NCBI RefSeq assembly: GCF_900182635.1
Contig: NZ_FXTD01000005.1
Span: 179,643 to 243,642, forward strand
Source: Halorubrum cibi
Lineage (GTDB): Archaea > Halobacteriota > Halobacteria > Halobacteriales > Haloferacaceae
Direction: 5' to 3'
DNA length: 64,000 bases
The notes under the pieces are model-generated. The model saw only the letters and a program-made list of their open reading frames with translations. It was not told the DNA's origin and searched no databases. This document shows positions 32,548 through 41,297 of the stretch, in pieces (the stretch's first letter is position 1; every line of letters begins with the position of its first letter). The position numbers and the translations under genes are program-made.

Positions 32548-34224
32548 TCAGTCGTGGATGGCGACGTCGAGGACGGTCGGGCCGTCCCGCTCGCGGCTCT
32601 CCGTGATCGCGTCCGCGATCGCGTCGGGGTCGTCGACGAGTTCCCCCGTCGCGCCGTAGCTCTCCGCGTTCGCGGGGATGTCCATCGGCGGCTCGAAGTC
32701 CATCGCGGTGAAGTCGTGGTCGCCCTCCTCGCCGCCGAGCACCCGGAGCGTGTTGTCCTTCAAGATCCGGTAGTTCCGGTTGTCGGCGACGACCGTGGTG
32801 ATATCGACGCCGTGTCGCACGGCCGAGTAGATCGCCTGCGGGTAGTAGAAGTACGACCCGTCGCCGATGAACGCGACCACGTCGCGCGGGTCGGGGCGCT
32901 CGCGCTCGGCGATCGCCGCCCCGATCGCCGCCGGGAGCCCGTAACCGAGCCCGCCGCTCTTGTTCGCGATCCACTGTTCGGGGCCGAGTGGGACGCTCCA
33001 CCGGACCGCGTGGCCCGCGGTGACGCCCTCGTTGACGACGAGCGCGTCCGACGCGGCCTCGGCCATCGCTTCGCCCAGTTGGCCCTTGGACGCGCGCGGG
33101 TCGTCCGGGTCGGGAGCGGCGGGGCGCTGGTCCTCGCGGATCGCCGCGACGCGCTCGCGGGCTCGGTCGAGGCGCTCGTCGCGCTCGCTCGCGGGGAGCT
33201 CCTCCGAGAGGAGTTCCGTGAGCTCGCGGAACACGTGTTCGGGGTCGCCGAGAACCGACGCGTCCGCGGGCCAGTTCTTCCCGAGCTCCCAGCCGTCCGG
33301 GCCGATCTGGACGATCGTCGCGTCGGCGAGCAGCTCCTCGTCGTGCGCGAGCGAGGTCGTCGCCGAGCCACAGCCGACGAAGACGACCGTGTCGCCGTCG
33401 ACGGTCTCGACGAACCCGGGCTCGGTCCCCGGCACCGTCCCGCCCCAGAGCTCGTGGTCGGTCGGGAAGTTCGACTCCGCGGTGATGAACTCGCCGTGGA
33501 CCCGGACGCCGGCCGACTCCGCGAAGTCGACGGCCGCCTCGATCGCGGCGGGGCCCGACCGGGCGACCTCGTCGCCGATCACCATCACGGGCTCGTCGGC
33601 CTCGGCCACGAGACGTGCGGCGGCCGCGACCGCGTCGGGGTCGCCGCGTCCCGCGTCGGGGATCGGGCCGAGCCGCTGGACCCCGGCGTCGGTCTCGTCG
33701 GTCATCACGTCGACTGGCAACTCGAGGAAGACTGGGCCCGTCGGCGGGGTGAGCGCCTGTCGTACCGCCCGCCGCAGCATCGCCGGGAGGGCCTCGACGG
33801 AGGGGACGGAGGCGCTCCACTTCGTGTACTGGTCGACGAGTGCCTCGAGGTCGCCGTGGAGGATGGGCTCCTCGTGTTGGAAGTCGGTGCTGTAGTTGCC
33901 CGCGGTGACGAGGAGCGGCGAGCCGGAGAAGGCGGCCCCGATGACGTTGCCGACGCCGTGTGCGAGCCCCGGCGCGACGTGGAGGTTCGTGACGCCGAGC
34001 GGGTTCACGGAATCGTCGTGATGCGAGTGGTACCGCCGCGCCGTGGCGTACCCCGCGGCCATCCCGGTGGCCACGTCCTCGTGGAGGGCGAGGACATACT
34101 CGATCGAGCTGTCCGAGACCGCCTGAACGGTCGGAAGCTCCGTCGTTCCGGGGTTTCCGAAGACGTGTTCTACGCCGTACTCCTCCAACGCGTCGACCAG
34201 ATATTCCGCCCCGGTGACTGCCAT
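32548..34224 (-). CDS. Thiamine diphosphate-dependent enzyme (acetolactate synthase / benzoylformate decarboxylase-like)
   Basis: A 558-residue ThDP enzyme with the three-domain POX architecture. The catalytic Glu is in ALHEDVATGMAAGYA near residue 49. The central domain is VMVIGDEVARSG near 208. The C-terminal ThDP/Mg motif begins FIGDGSYFYY near 453 and ends ADNRNY about 26 residues later. No ilvN regulatory subunit adjoins and the PHLVQ-type loop reads NPLGVTNLHVAPG, so a decarboxylase or oxo-acid lyase is as likely as acetolactate synthase. TTTTTTACGG about 25-30 bp upstream of ATG 34224 is the TATA element. Confidence 0.85.
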   Translation of the reverse strand: MAVTGAEYLVDALEEYGVEHVFGNPGTTELPTVQAVSDSSIEYVLALHEDVATGMAAGYATARRYHSHHDDSVNPLGVTNLHVAPGLAHGVGNVIGAAFSGSPLLVTAGNYSTDFQHEEPILHGDLEALVDQYTKWSASVPSVEALPAMLRRAVRQALTPPTGPVFLELPVDVMTDETDAGVQRLGPIPDAGRGDPDAVAAAARLVAEADEPVMVIGDEVARSGPAAIEAAVDFAESAGVRVHGEFITAESNFPTDHELWGGTVPGTEPGFVETVDGDTVVFVGCGSATTSLAHDEELLADATIVQIGPDGWELGKNWPADASVLGDPEHVFRELTELLSEELPASERDERLDRARERVAAIREDQRPAAPDPDDPRASKGQLGEAMAEAASDALVVNEGVTAGHAVRWSVPLGPEQWIANKSGGLGYGLPAAIGAAIAERERPDPRDVVAFIGDGSYFYYPQAIYSAVRHGVDITTVVADNRNYRILKDNTLRVLGGEEGDHDFTAMDFEPPMDIPANAESYGATGELVDDPDAIADAITESRERDGPTVLDVAIHD

Positions 34225-34346
34225 GCTCGGAGAGTCTCGCCCGACCGTAAAAAACGATTTGGGCCTCGGAACGCCCGGCCGACGAACGGGCGGTCGATGA
34301 ACGAGCGTCCGACGGTGGCGACGCCGACGCCGTCGGCAGTGTGCGC

Positions 34347-35489
34347 TCAGCCGCGGAGCGCCTCCACGGGAGACTCGTTCGCGGCCTTCCAGGCGGGATA
34401 CACGCCGCTCAGGACGCTGGCCGCCACCGCGAACCCGAAGCCGTACGCCAGGTACCGCGAGCTCGCCCACCCGAGCGCGCCGGTCGCGTCGCCCGTGATC
34501 ACGTGAAACAGCACCATCCCCGTCGCGAGCGACACGAGCGCGCCGACCAGGCCGCCGAGCGCGCCGAGCAGCGTCGCCTCGGTCAGGATCATCCGCAACA
34601 CCTCGCCCCGGCGGATCCCGACCGCTCGAAGCACGCCGATCTCGCCGCGACGCTCGACCGTGCTCATCAACATCACGTTGAGGATGGCGACGCTCGCGAC
34701 GACGAGCGAGATCCCCCCGATCCCGAGCAACGCGAGCGACAGCGTGTCGAGGAACCCGCCGACCTGCGCCCGGTTCCCGAACGTGGTGACGCGCAGTTCC
34801 TCGTCCTCCTCGGTGTTGAACCGGGTGTCGAGCCGGTCGCCGATCCGACCGGCCGCGTCGCCGTCGGCCGCGATGATCGTCACCGTGTCGTAGTGTCGCT
34901 GGTCGGCGAGCCCCGAGACCGGGATCACGAGGTCCCCGCCGCCGAAGCCGAACGAGTGCTCCGACTCGATGAACCCGCGGATCCGGTAGATCCGCCCGTC
35001 GTACTCGACTGGATCGCCGGACTCGAGACCGAGCCTGTCCGCCGTGGCGTTGCTGATCAACGCGCCGGACTGTAACCGCTCGGGGGCTTCCCCCTCGGTG
35101 AGGTCGTACAGCGCGCTCGCGTCGGTCACCCCCGTCACGCTCATCCTCGCCTCCATGCCGTTTCTCGCCTCGAGCGTCGTCGCGTTCGTCTTCTGGGGGA
35201 TCACCCGTGCGTCGGTCACGATCGCCCGCATCTCCTCGACCTGCTCTCCCGTCACCCCGTCCGTGTCGCTGTCCGCCCCCGAGGAGACGGTCACCTCGTT
35301 CGTGAGGTCGCCGAGCTGTGCGGTCGCCTGCTGTTCGAGCGCGACGGTGGCCATCCCCAGCGAACAGATGGCGACGACGCCGATGACGATCCCGAGTGCC
35401 GCGAGCGCCGTTCGCAGCCTGTTCCGCCCGAGGTTGCGCCACGCCATCAACACGCTCGGGAACCGCCAGAGGAGGGAGGCGATCCTCAC
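34347..35489 (-). CDS. MacB/FtsX-type ABC transporter permease
   Basis: A 380-residue permease of the MacB/LolC type: TM1 near residues 25-48 (RTALAALGIVIGVVA), a large extracytoplasmic domain (about 50-255), and three C-terminal helices with the conserved RRGEIGVLRAVGIRRGEVLRMIL loop near 297. GTG 35489 is the start, overlapping the stop of the ATPase gene (GTGA). With the ATPase and CARDB gene it forms a three-gene operon. Such systems act as mechanotransmission pumps for lipids or peptides. Confidence 0.88.
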   Translation of the reverse strand: MRIASLLWRFPSVLMAWRNLGRNRLRTALAALGIVIGVVAICSLGMATVALEQQATAQLGDLTNEVTVSSGADSDTDGVTGEQVEEMRAIVTDARVIPQKTNATTLEARNGMEARMSVTGVTDASALYDLTEGEAPERLQSGALISNATADRLGLESGDPVEYDGRIYRIRGFIESEHSFGFGGGDLVIPVSGLADQRHYDTVTIIAADGDAAGRIGDRLDTRFNTEEDEELRVTTFGNRAQVGGFLDTLSLALLGIGGISLVVASVAILNVMLMSTVERRGEIGVLRAVGIRRGEVLRMILTEATLLGALGGLVGALVSLATGMVLFHVITGDATGALGWASSRYLAYGFGFAVAASVLSGVYPAWKAANESPVEALRG

Positions 35490-36151
35490 GTTCGCGTCAC
35501 CCCGTCGACGAGCCGAACGACGCGATCGGCGTACTCGACCAGCTGTTCGTCGTGCGTGATCGCGATGACGGCGAGGTCCTCCTCGTTTTTCAGTCGCGTG
35601 ATCTCGTCGAGGATGGTCCCTCCCGTGTCCTGGTCGAGGTTCCCCGTCGGCTCGTCCGCGAGGAGCACCTCCGGCTCGTTGACGAGCGACCGGGCGATCG
35701 CGACGCGCTGTTTCTGCCCGCCCGACAGCTCGTCGGGCGTGTGCGTGAGCCGGTCGCCGAGACCGACGCGACGGAGGAGGTCGACGGCGCGGTCGTGCCG
35801 GTCGACGGAGGTGTCCCACATCGAGGGGAGTTCGACGTTCTCGACGGCGGTGAGCATGGGGAGGAGGTGGAAGTCCTGGAAGACGAACCCGAGCGCGGAG
35901 CGGCGCTCCTCCGTGCGCTCGTCCTCGCCGAAGTCCGTCACGTTCCGCCCTCGGAGCGACACGGTCCCCTCGGTGGGCTCGTCGAGCAGGCCGATCAGGT
36001 TGAGCATCGTGCTCTTGCCGCTCCCCGAGGGACCGGTGATGGTGACCATCTCGCCGCGTTCGGCCGAGAAGTCGACGCCCTTCAGGGCGTCGATGATCTC
36101 GGCACCGCTCTCGTAGCGTTTGCCCACGCCGCGGAGTTCGACGACGCTCAT
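35486..36151 (-). CDS. ABC transporter ATP-binding protein (MacB/LolD type)
   Basis: A 221-residue ABC ATPase. Walker A is GPSGSGKST near residue 40, the LolD/MacB-specific FVFQDFHLLPMLTAVENV Q-loop follows near 89, the signature is LSGGQKQRVAIARSL near 141, and Walker B is VLLADEPTGNLD near 163. It energises the downstream permease. The ATG at 36151 overlaps the CARDB gene stop by 4 bp. Confidence 0.92.
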   Translation of the reverse strand: MSVVELRGVGKRYESGAEIIDALKGVDFSAERGEMVTITGPSGSGKSTMLNLIGLLDEPTEGTVSLRGRNVTDFGEDERTEERRSALGFVFQDFHLLPMLTAVENVELPSMWDTSVDRHDRAVDLLRRVGLGDRLTHTPDELSGGQKQRVAIARSLVNEPEVLLADEPTGNLDQDTGGTILDEITRLKNEEDLAVIAITHDEQLVEYADRVVRLVDGVTRT

Positions 36152-37635
36152 TCGCGGTTCCAGAGGTAATAGAGCCCGCCGGCGGCACCGATCACGGCGA
36201 TGACTCCGACGAGTATCGGGACCGTCGGCAGCCCGGACCCGCCCGGCGGTCCCCGCGGAGCTCCGCCGCCTCCGGACGGCCCGCCGCCGTCGGGAGCGCC
36301 CGTCGCGGCTCCCGTCGGCGGGAGCCCGGTCGAGGAGACGGTCACGGTTCGCGTCGTCGTGACCCGCTCGCCGTCGACGAGATAGGAGACCTCGACGGGA
36401 ATCGTCGACGTCCCGTTCGCGATGGACGCGGAGAGTTCGAACGTGGCGAACTCGCTCGCGTCTATCGCGCCGACGAAGTACTCACCGCTCCCGTCGTCGG
36501 GCGTGACGCCGTCGGCGTCCCGCACGTTCAGGAGGACGGACTCGACGTCGGTCCCGCCGACGTTCGCCGCCTCCCCGTCGATCGACACGCTCCCGCCGCG
36601 CTGCGTGGCCTCCGTGGCGGTCAGGCGTACCTCTCCGGAGACTTCCGGTTCGAGCGCGACCTCGCGAGTCACCTCGTGCGTCTCGCCGTTCGCGAGGTAC
36701 CTCGCGGCGAACGTGACGTTCTCGGCGTCGTACCCCTCGGTATCGAACGCGATCGATCGGTTCCCGTCGGCTCGGACGTCTCGGACGAACCGCCGGTCGC
36801 GTACCTCGCCGTCGATCAGCACGCGGACCTCGACGTCGGAGAACGCCACGTTCCCGTAGTTGTCGAGGGTGACCGTCGCCCGGTCCGGGTCGTTCTCGTC
36901 GACCGAGAGGCCGCCTCGCACGTCGGGCGTCTCGCCGAACGCGCGCCTGAGCCGGTAGGTCTCGCCGTTCGCGGCGTAGTTCGCGACGAACGCGAGATCG
37001 GCCCTGTCGTACCCCTCCGTGTCGAACGTGACCGTCCGATCGCCGCCGGGCTCGACGTCGAGCGCGCGTCGTCGGTCCCGGCGGTCGTCCCCGGTCACGG
37101 CGGCGACCTCGACGTCGGTGAAGTCCACGTTCCCGTAGTTCGTGAGCGTCACGGCGGTCTCTCCGGAGGCGTTTCGATCCACCGAGAGGCCCCCGTCCGC
37201 GTCGGGCTCCTCGACGTCGACCACGAGGGGGTACGAGTACGAGTGGGAGTCGCCCGCCTCGTCCCTGACGACGACGTTGACGGTGATCCGCTTTTCGCCC
37301 GGCTCGTCGAAGACGGTCGTCACCGGTACGGTCACGCTTCCGCCGGGGGCGACGGAGCCCACGTTCTCGGCGCGTTCGAACTCGGTCGGCCAGTCCCTGA
37401 AGTACACGTCCGTGATCTCGACGGTCCCGTTGGTCCCCTCGAGGTTGGCGATCGTCGTCTCCATCGCGACGGTCTCGCCGACGACCGGGGAGTCCGGCGA
37501 CGCGGTCACGGAGGAGACCTGTACGGCGGGGGTGTCGGCCGAGGCGAGCGCCGCGGTCCCGCCGAACGACCCCGCGAGGAGGGCGCAGGCCAGGAGGACG
37601 CCGGCGACGGCCGAGCCGGATCGGAGGCGGTTCAT
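36148..37635 (-). CDS. CARDB-repeat surface protein in an ABC operon
   Basis: A 495-residue exported protein: a signal peptide (ending near residue 32), an N-terminal Ig-like domain starting VQVSSVTASPDSPVVGE, then two near-identical CARDB-type units (GGLSVDRNASGETAVTLTNYGN near 140 and GGLSVDENDPDRATVTLDNYGN near 240). A final Ig-like domain and a Gly/Pro linker precede a C-terminal helix (PILVGVIAVIGAAGGLYYLW) with a short basic tail. The body should lie outside the membrane. It starts the operon with a MacB-like ATPase and permease and may act as its extracellular adapter or substrate receptor. Confidence 0.8.
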   Translation of the reverse strand: MNRLRSGSAVAGVLLACALLAGSFGGTAALASADTPAVQVSSVTASPDSPVVGETVAMETTIANLEGTNGTVEITDVYFRDWPTEFERAENVGSVAPGGSVTVPVTTVFDEPGEKRITVNVVVRDEAGDSHSYSYPLVVDVEEPDADGGLSVDRNASGETAVTLTNYGNVDFTDVEVAAVTGDDRRDRRRALDVEPGGDRTVTFDTEGYDRADLAFVANYAANGETYRLRRAFGETPDVRGGLSVDENDPDRATVTLDNYGNVAFSDVEVRVLIDGEVRDRRFVRDVRADGNRSIAFDTEGYDAENVTFAARYLANGETHEVTREVALEPEVSGEVRLTATEATQRGGSVSIDGEAANVGGTDVESVLLNVRDADGVTPDDGSGEYFVGAIDASEFATFELSASIANGTSTIPVEVSYLVDGERVTTTRTVTVSSTGLPPTGAATGAPDGGGPSGGGGAPRGPPGGSGLPTVPILVGVIAVIGAAGGLYYLWNRE

Positions 37636-37894
37636 TCGCCCACCACACCGATCGGCCGGCGGATCGGCAGGCGCGAGGGACTGGGTGTCTGTACGTCCGG
37701 ATCACGGAACGCGCGTCGTGGGAGGGCTTCGCGCTGCACGCGTCTCCGGAGAACGCCCTCCGTTAAATCGTCTTCCCCGAGGAGCGTCGCTCGATCCCGC
37801 GGCCCCCGTTCGTACGGATTCGCTCCCCGGTCCCCGACCCGTTTCCCGGCCGTCCGGGTCCGCGTTTTTCACCCCGCGGCGCGTACGGGGAGAC

Positions 37895-38614
37895 ATGACG
37901 CGCACTGTCGTCGTCGCCGGCGTCGGTCCGGGGCTCGGAGCGTCGATCGCACGGGAGTTCGCCGCCGAGGGGTGCCGGGTCGCGCTGTTCGCCCGGTCGG
38001 CGGGGTACATCGAGGAGCTCGCGGCCGACCTCCCGGAACCGGGAGAGGGGCTCGCGGTCCCCGTCGACCTGACCGACGTGGACCGGGTCCGCGAGGGATT
38101 CGAGGCGGTCCGGGAGGCGTTCGGTCCCGTGGACGTCCTCGTCAACCACGCGAGCGCGGCCTCCTGGACGGGGCTCATGGACACGAGCGTCGAGGAGTTC
38201 GAGGAGGCGTGGGCGGTCGGCGGGCGCGGCGCGTTCGTCTGCTCGCGGGAGGCCGTCTCGGACATGCTCGAGACGGGAGGCGGGACGGTGATCTTCACGG
38301 GCGCGACCTCCGCGGTGCGGAGCCGCGGCGGGGCGATCGGCTTCACGGCCGCGAAGTTCGCCGCCCGCGGGATGGCGATGGACATCGCCCAGGAGTTCGG
38401 GCCGGAGGGCGTCCACGTCGCCCACGTCGTCCTCGACGGGCAGATCGACTCGCCGGAGGCCCGCGAGCGCCGGCCCGAGCGCGAGGCGGAGACGTTCCTC
38501 GACCCCGACGAACTGGCCGAGACGTACTGGCATCTCGTCGAGCGGGACGACGTCGGCACGCAGCCGTTCGAGGTCCACGTCACGAACGGGCCGCGACCCT
38601 CGGAGTTCGTCTGA
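37895..38614 (+). CDS. Short-chain dehydrogenase/reductase
   Basis: A 239-residue SDR with a Rossmann cofactor loop VVVAGVGPGLGASIA at residues 5-19. The usual NAG motif reads LVNHASAAS near 84. The catalytic region differs from the classical YxxxK: it reads VIFTGATSAVRSRGGAIGFTAAKFAARG, with Lys kept and the Tyr position occupied by Phe. Such atypical SDRs are sometimes enoyl reductase-like or non-canonical. ATG 37895 follows a CGTTTTTC TATA at about 37862-37869. Confidence 0.82.
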   Translation: MTRTVVVAGVGPGLGASIAREFAAEGCRVALFARSAGYIEELAADLPEPGEGLAVPVDLTDVDRVREGFEAVREAFGPVDVLVNHASAASWTGLMDTSVEEFEEAWAVGGRGAFVCSREAVSDMLETGGGTVIFTGATSAVRSRGGAIGFTAAKFAARGMAMDIAQEFGPEGVHVAHVVLDGQIDSPEARERRPEREAETFLDPDELAETYWHLVERDDVGTQPFEVHVTNGPRPSEFV

Positions 38615-38744
38615 TCCGTCTCGGACCTTTGGGGACGAGAACGTCGAGAGAGCGACCGTCACGCGATCGAAACTCCACCGCCGCGGACCTCCCACCGAAG
38701 CCGATCCGGTCGTTTTATTACGCTCGTGGTTTCGATTCGATGAC

Positions 38745-39527
38745 ATGGCCCTCCAACTCGGCCAGGCGGTTAGCGACGGCATCGGACGGATACTCACCAG
38801 GACCGGCGGGATCCTCCTCGCGGGGCTGCTCGCCATTCAACTGGTCACACAGGCGGCGGTCAACACCGCCGTGATCGGCTACCTTCCCCCGGAGGTGGCC
38901 GCGCAGTTCGGCGAGACCGCGGGACTGGCGCTGCCCGTCTCCGGGGAGGCCGGGGTCGCGCTCCTCGCCGCGGCATTCCTCGCGAGCTCCGTCTACTTCG
39001 TGGTGCTCTCGCGGGCGCTGGCCCGCCCCGCTCGCGACCTCGCGTCGTTCCCTTCGGAGCTGCTCACGCGGCGGACCGGCCGGGCGACCCTCTCGATGGT
39101 CGTCGGCGGCGTCGTCGTGTCGATCGCGGTCACGCTCGGGTTCGCGGCGCTCTTCTTCCCCGGGATCTTCCTCGCCGCCTCGTTCCTCTTCTTCGCGTTC
39201 GCGGTCGGCGTCGAGGACCGGGGAACGGTCGGCGCGCTCAAGCGGAGCTGGGCGCTCGCGCGCGGCGACCGGCTCAAGCTCGCCCTGCTCGTGGTCCTCT
39301 CCGGCGGGATCGGCGGCACGGTCGGCGCGGTCGGGTCGATCCTGGACCTCGCGGGGCTCGCGCTCGCCTCCGAGGTCGCCGTGAGCGTCGTCACCAGCGT
39401 CCTCTTCACCGCGCTGTACGGGGTGATCGCCGCCGCGTACCTCCAGCTTCGCGACGAGTCGTCCGGCGGCTCCGGCGGCTCCGTGACGGCGGATCCGATC
39501 GACGCCTCCTCGACGCCGGAGCTGTAG
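38745..39527 (+). CDS. Haloarchaeal multi-pass membrane protein of unknown function
   Basis: A 260-residue protein with about five to six hydrophobic helices, an ALKRSWALARGDRLKLALLV segment near residue 162 and a short Gly/Ser tail. The pattern of a pair of helices, a basic amphipathic loop and another pair resembles the membrane-anchor domains (glycerophosphodiesterase membrane-domain type, DUF7847-like) widespread in haloarchaea. TTTTATTAC at 38713-38721 is the promoter TATA. No function is assigned. Confidence 0.7.
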   Translation: MALQLGQAVSDGIGRILTRTGGILLAGLLAIQLVTQAAVNTAVIGYLPPEVAAQFGETAGLALPVSGEAGVALLAAAFLASSVYFVVLSRALARPARDLASFPSELLTRRTGRATLSMVVGGVVVSIAVTLGFAALFFPGIFLAASFLFFAFAVGVEDRGTVGALKRSWALARGDRLKLALLVVLSGGIGGTVGAVGSILDLAGLALASEVAVSVVTSVLFTALYGVIAAAYLQLRDESSGGSGGSVTADPIDASSTPEL

Positions 39528-39536
39528 GGACTCTCC

Positions 39537-40913
39537 CTACTCCGGGAAGACCTTCCCAGGGTTGAGCGTCCCGTGGGGATCGAGCGCCTCCTTGATCGAC
39601 CGCATCGCCGCGACGCCGGTCTCGCCGTGTTCGACCGGCAGGAACTCGCGTTTCCCCTGCCCGATCCCGTGCTCGCCGGTGGCGGTCCCGCCGAGGTCGA
39701 TCGCCTCCGTGACGATCGACTCGTAGATCTCGTGGGCCTCCGCGACGGCCCCCTCCTCGTCGGGGTCGACGAGCACGTCGAAGTGGACGTTGCCGTCGCC
39801 GGAATGCCCGAACGTCGGGATCGGCACGTCGTGGGCGTCGGCCACCGCGTGGACGTGCGCGACGATGTCCGAGAAGGAGCCGATCGGCACCGCGACGTCG
39901 CCGGCGTGAAGCGACTCCAGCTCGGGGTAGTACGCCCGGACCGCGTCCGCCAGCTCGTGCCGCGGCTTCCACACCGCCTCGGGGTCGGTCTCGCCGTCGA
40001 GGAGGACCTCGACCGGGTCGTGCGCGTCGAGTATCGCCCGACAGAACTCCACCTCCCGCTCGAGGCCGTGGTCGGCCTGGAACTCCAAGAAGAGCGTCGG
40101 CCCCTCGGGGAACTCCGAGCCGACGTAGTCGTTCACCATCCGGGCGCTCAGACCGTCGACCAGCTCCACGGCGCTGACGTCGACGCCCGAGGAGACGAGG
40201 TCGGCGGCGGCCGCGGTGGCGTCCGCCAAGGTCCCGAACGTCGCCCGCCCGACCCGCGTCCGCTCGGGTCTGCCGGCGAGCGAGAGCGTCGCTCGCGTCA
40301 CCACGCCGAGGGTGCCCTCGCTGCCGACGATCAGGTCCCGGAGGTCGTACCCCGAGGAGGTCTTCTCGGCGCGCGTCCCCGCCGTGAGCACGGAGCCGTC
40401 GGCGAGGACCACCTCGATCTCACGGACCCAGTCGCCCACCTTCCCGTACTTGACGGTCCGTTTCCCGCTGGCGTTCGTCGCGATCATCCCGCCGATCGTC
40501 GCCATGTCGCCGGAGGTCGGAAGCGGCGGGAAGAAGAGCCCGTGGGCGGCGACCGCCTCGTCGACGTCGGCCCCGATCACGCCCGGTTCGACGTCGATCT
40601 GGAGATCGTCCGGCCGGACCTCGAGCACGGCGTCCATCCGGGTCAGATCGAGGCTGATCCCGCCGTGAGCGGGGACCGCGTTGCCCTCGATCCCCGTGCC
40701 GGCGGCGAAGGGCGTGACCGGGATCCCGCGCTCGGTCGCGGCCGCGAGCACCGCCGAGACCTCCTCCGTCGACTCCGGCCAGACGACGACGTCGGGCGGG
40801 GAGGCCGACTCGGGCGCGGTTCCCCAGTCGGTGCCGTGGTGGTCGCGGTCGGCGTCGGTCGTCGACACCTGGTCCGGCGAGAGGATCGATCGGAGAAAGG
40901 ACGTATCGGTCAT
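39537..40913 (-). CDS. FAD-linked oxidase, GlcD/D-lactate dehydrogenase type
   Basis: A 458-residue flavoprotein of the vanillyl-alcohol-oxidase fold, oxidising a 2-hydroxy acid such as glycolate or D-lactate. The FAD-binding PP-loop region includes VTPFAAGTGIEGNAVPAHGGISLDL near residue 76 and the GGMIATNASGKRTVKYGKVGDWV segment near 142. C-terminal features are PTFGHSGDGNVHFDVLVDPD near 363 and GEHGIGQGKREFL near 416. No Fe-S partner gene adjoins. ATG 40913 has CTACCTTTTTGCC about 30 bp upstream, downstream of structured repeat B. Confidence 0.9.
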   Translation of the reverse strand: MTDTSFLRSILSPDQVSTTDADRDHHGTDWGTAPESASPPDVVVWPESTEEVSAVLAAATERGIPVTPFAAGTGIEGNAVPAHGGISLDLTRMDAVLEVRPDDLQIDVEPGVIGADVDEAVAAHGLFFPPLPTSGDMATIGGMIATNASGKRTVKYGKVGDWVREIEVVLADGSVLTAGTRAEKTSSGYDLRDLIVGSEGTLGVVTRATLSLAGRPERTRVGRATFGTLADATAAAADLVSSGVDVSAVELVDGLSARMVNDYVGSEFPEGPTLFLEFQADHGLEREVEFCRAILDAHDPVEVLLDGETDPEAVWKPRHELADAVRAYYPELESLHAGDVAVPIGSFSDIVAHVHAVADAHDVPIPTFGHSGDGNVHFDVLVDPDEEGAVAEAHEIYESIVTEAIDLGGTATGEHGIGQGKREFLPVEHGETGVAAMRSIKEALDPHGTLNPGKVFPE

Positions 40914-40967
40914 GCGAGAGCCTGGCGAGTGACGGGCAAAAAGGTAGCGGCGGGATGGCAGCGGGTC

Positions 40968-41203
40968 GGTGGCGCGCCGGTGAGCGGTCGCCGCAGGCGA
41001 CCGCGAACCCGACCGCGAGGGACGCGGCGAGCGGTGAAACCGCGAGCCGCGAGGCTGGGGAGGCGTGAGGTGCGGGGCTGTCCGGTTGCGGGGCGGGGTG
41101 GGACTCAAAGGGGCAGTCGCCGGCGGCAACGCCGCCGGCTGCCAGAGGCGCGGAGTGCCTCGCGCCTGGGGCTTTGGAGATGGTCACCGCGCCAGCAACG
41201 ACT
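40968..41203 (-). repeat. Structured dispersed repeat, copy B
   Basis: This fills most of the 384-bp gap between the GlcD-type gene and the aminotransferase. Read on the minus strand it matches copy A (13173-13490), without the extra left-half segment. Hairpins are at 41119-41139 (9-bp stem identical to copy A, loop GTT instead of GGA), 41031-41043 (5-bp stem GCGGT/ACCGC) and 40984-41004 (9-bp stem). The last two occupy the same places as copy A hairpins of different sequence. It lies downstream of the aminotransferase in the same orientation. Confidence 0.85.
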
Positions 41204-41297
41204 TCGTCTCGATCGATCGGAGTTTCCCCGTGTTTCAGGTAATCTCGTCTCCGACCGGATCGGATTCAACGGAACCCTCGTCCTCGAACGAACGGCC

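Noticed and set aside
32495..36188. Very long open frames on the minus strand running through the ThDP enzyme, the permease and the ATPase genes (up to 964 codons).
   Set aside because: They join real genes to out-of-frame upstream stretches rich in Arg/Gly/Asp. GC-rich codon use leaves alternate frames open; only the parts with family motifs are genes.
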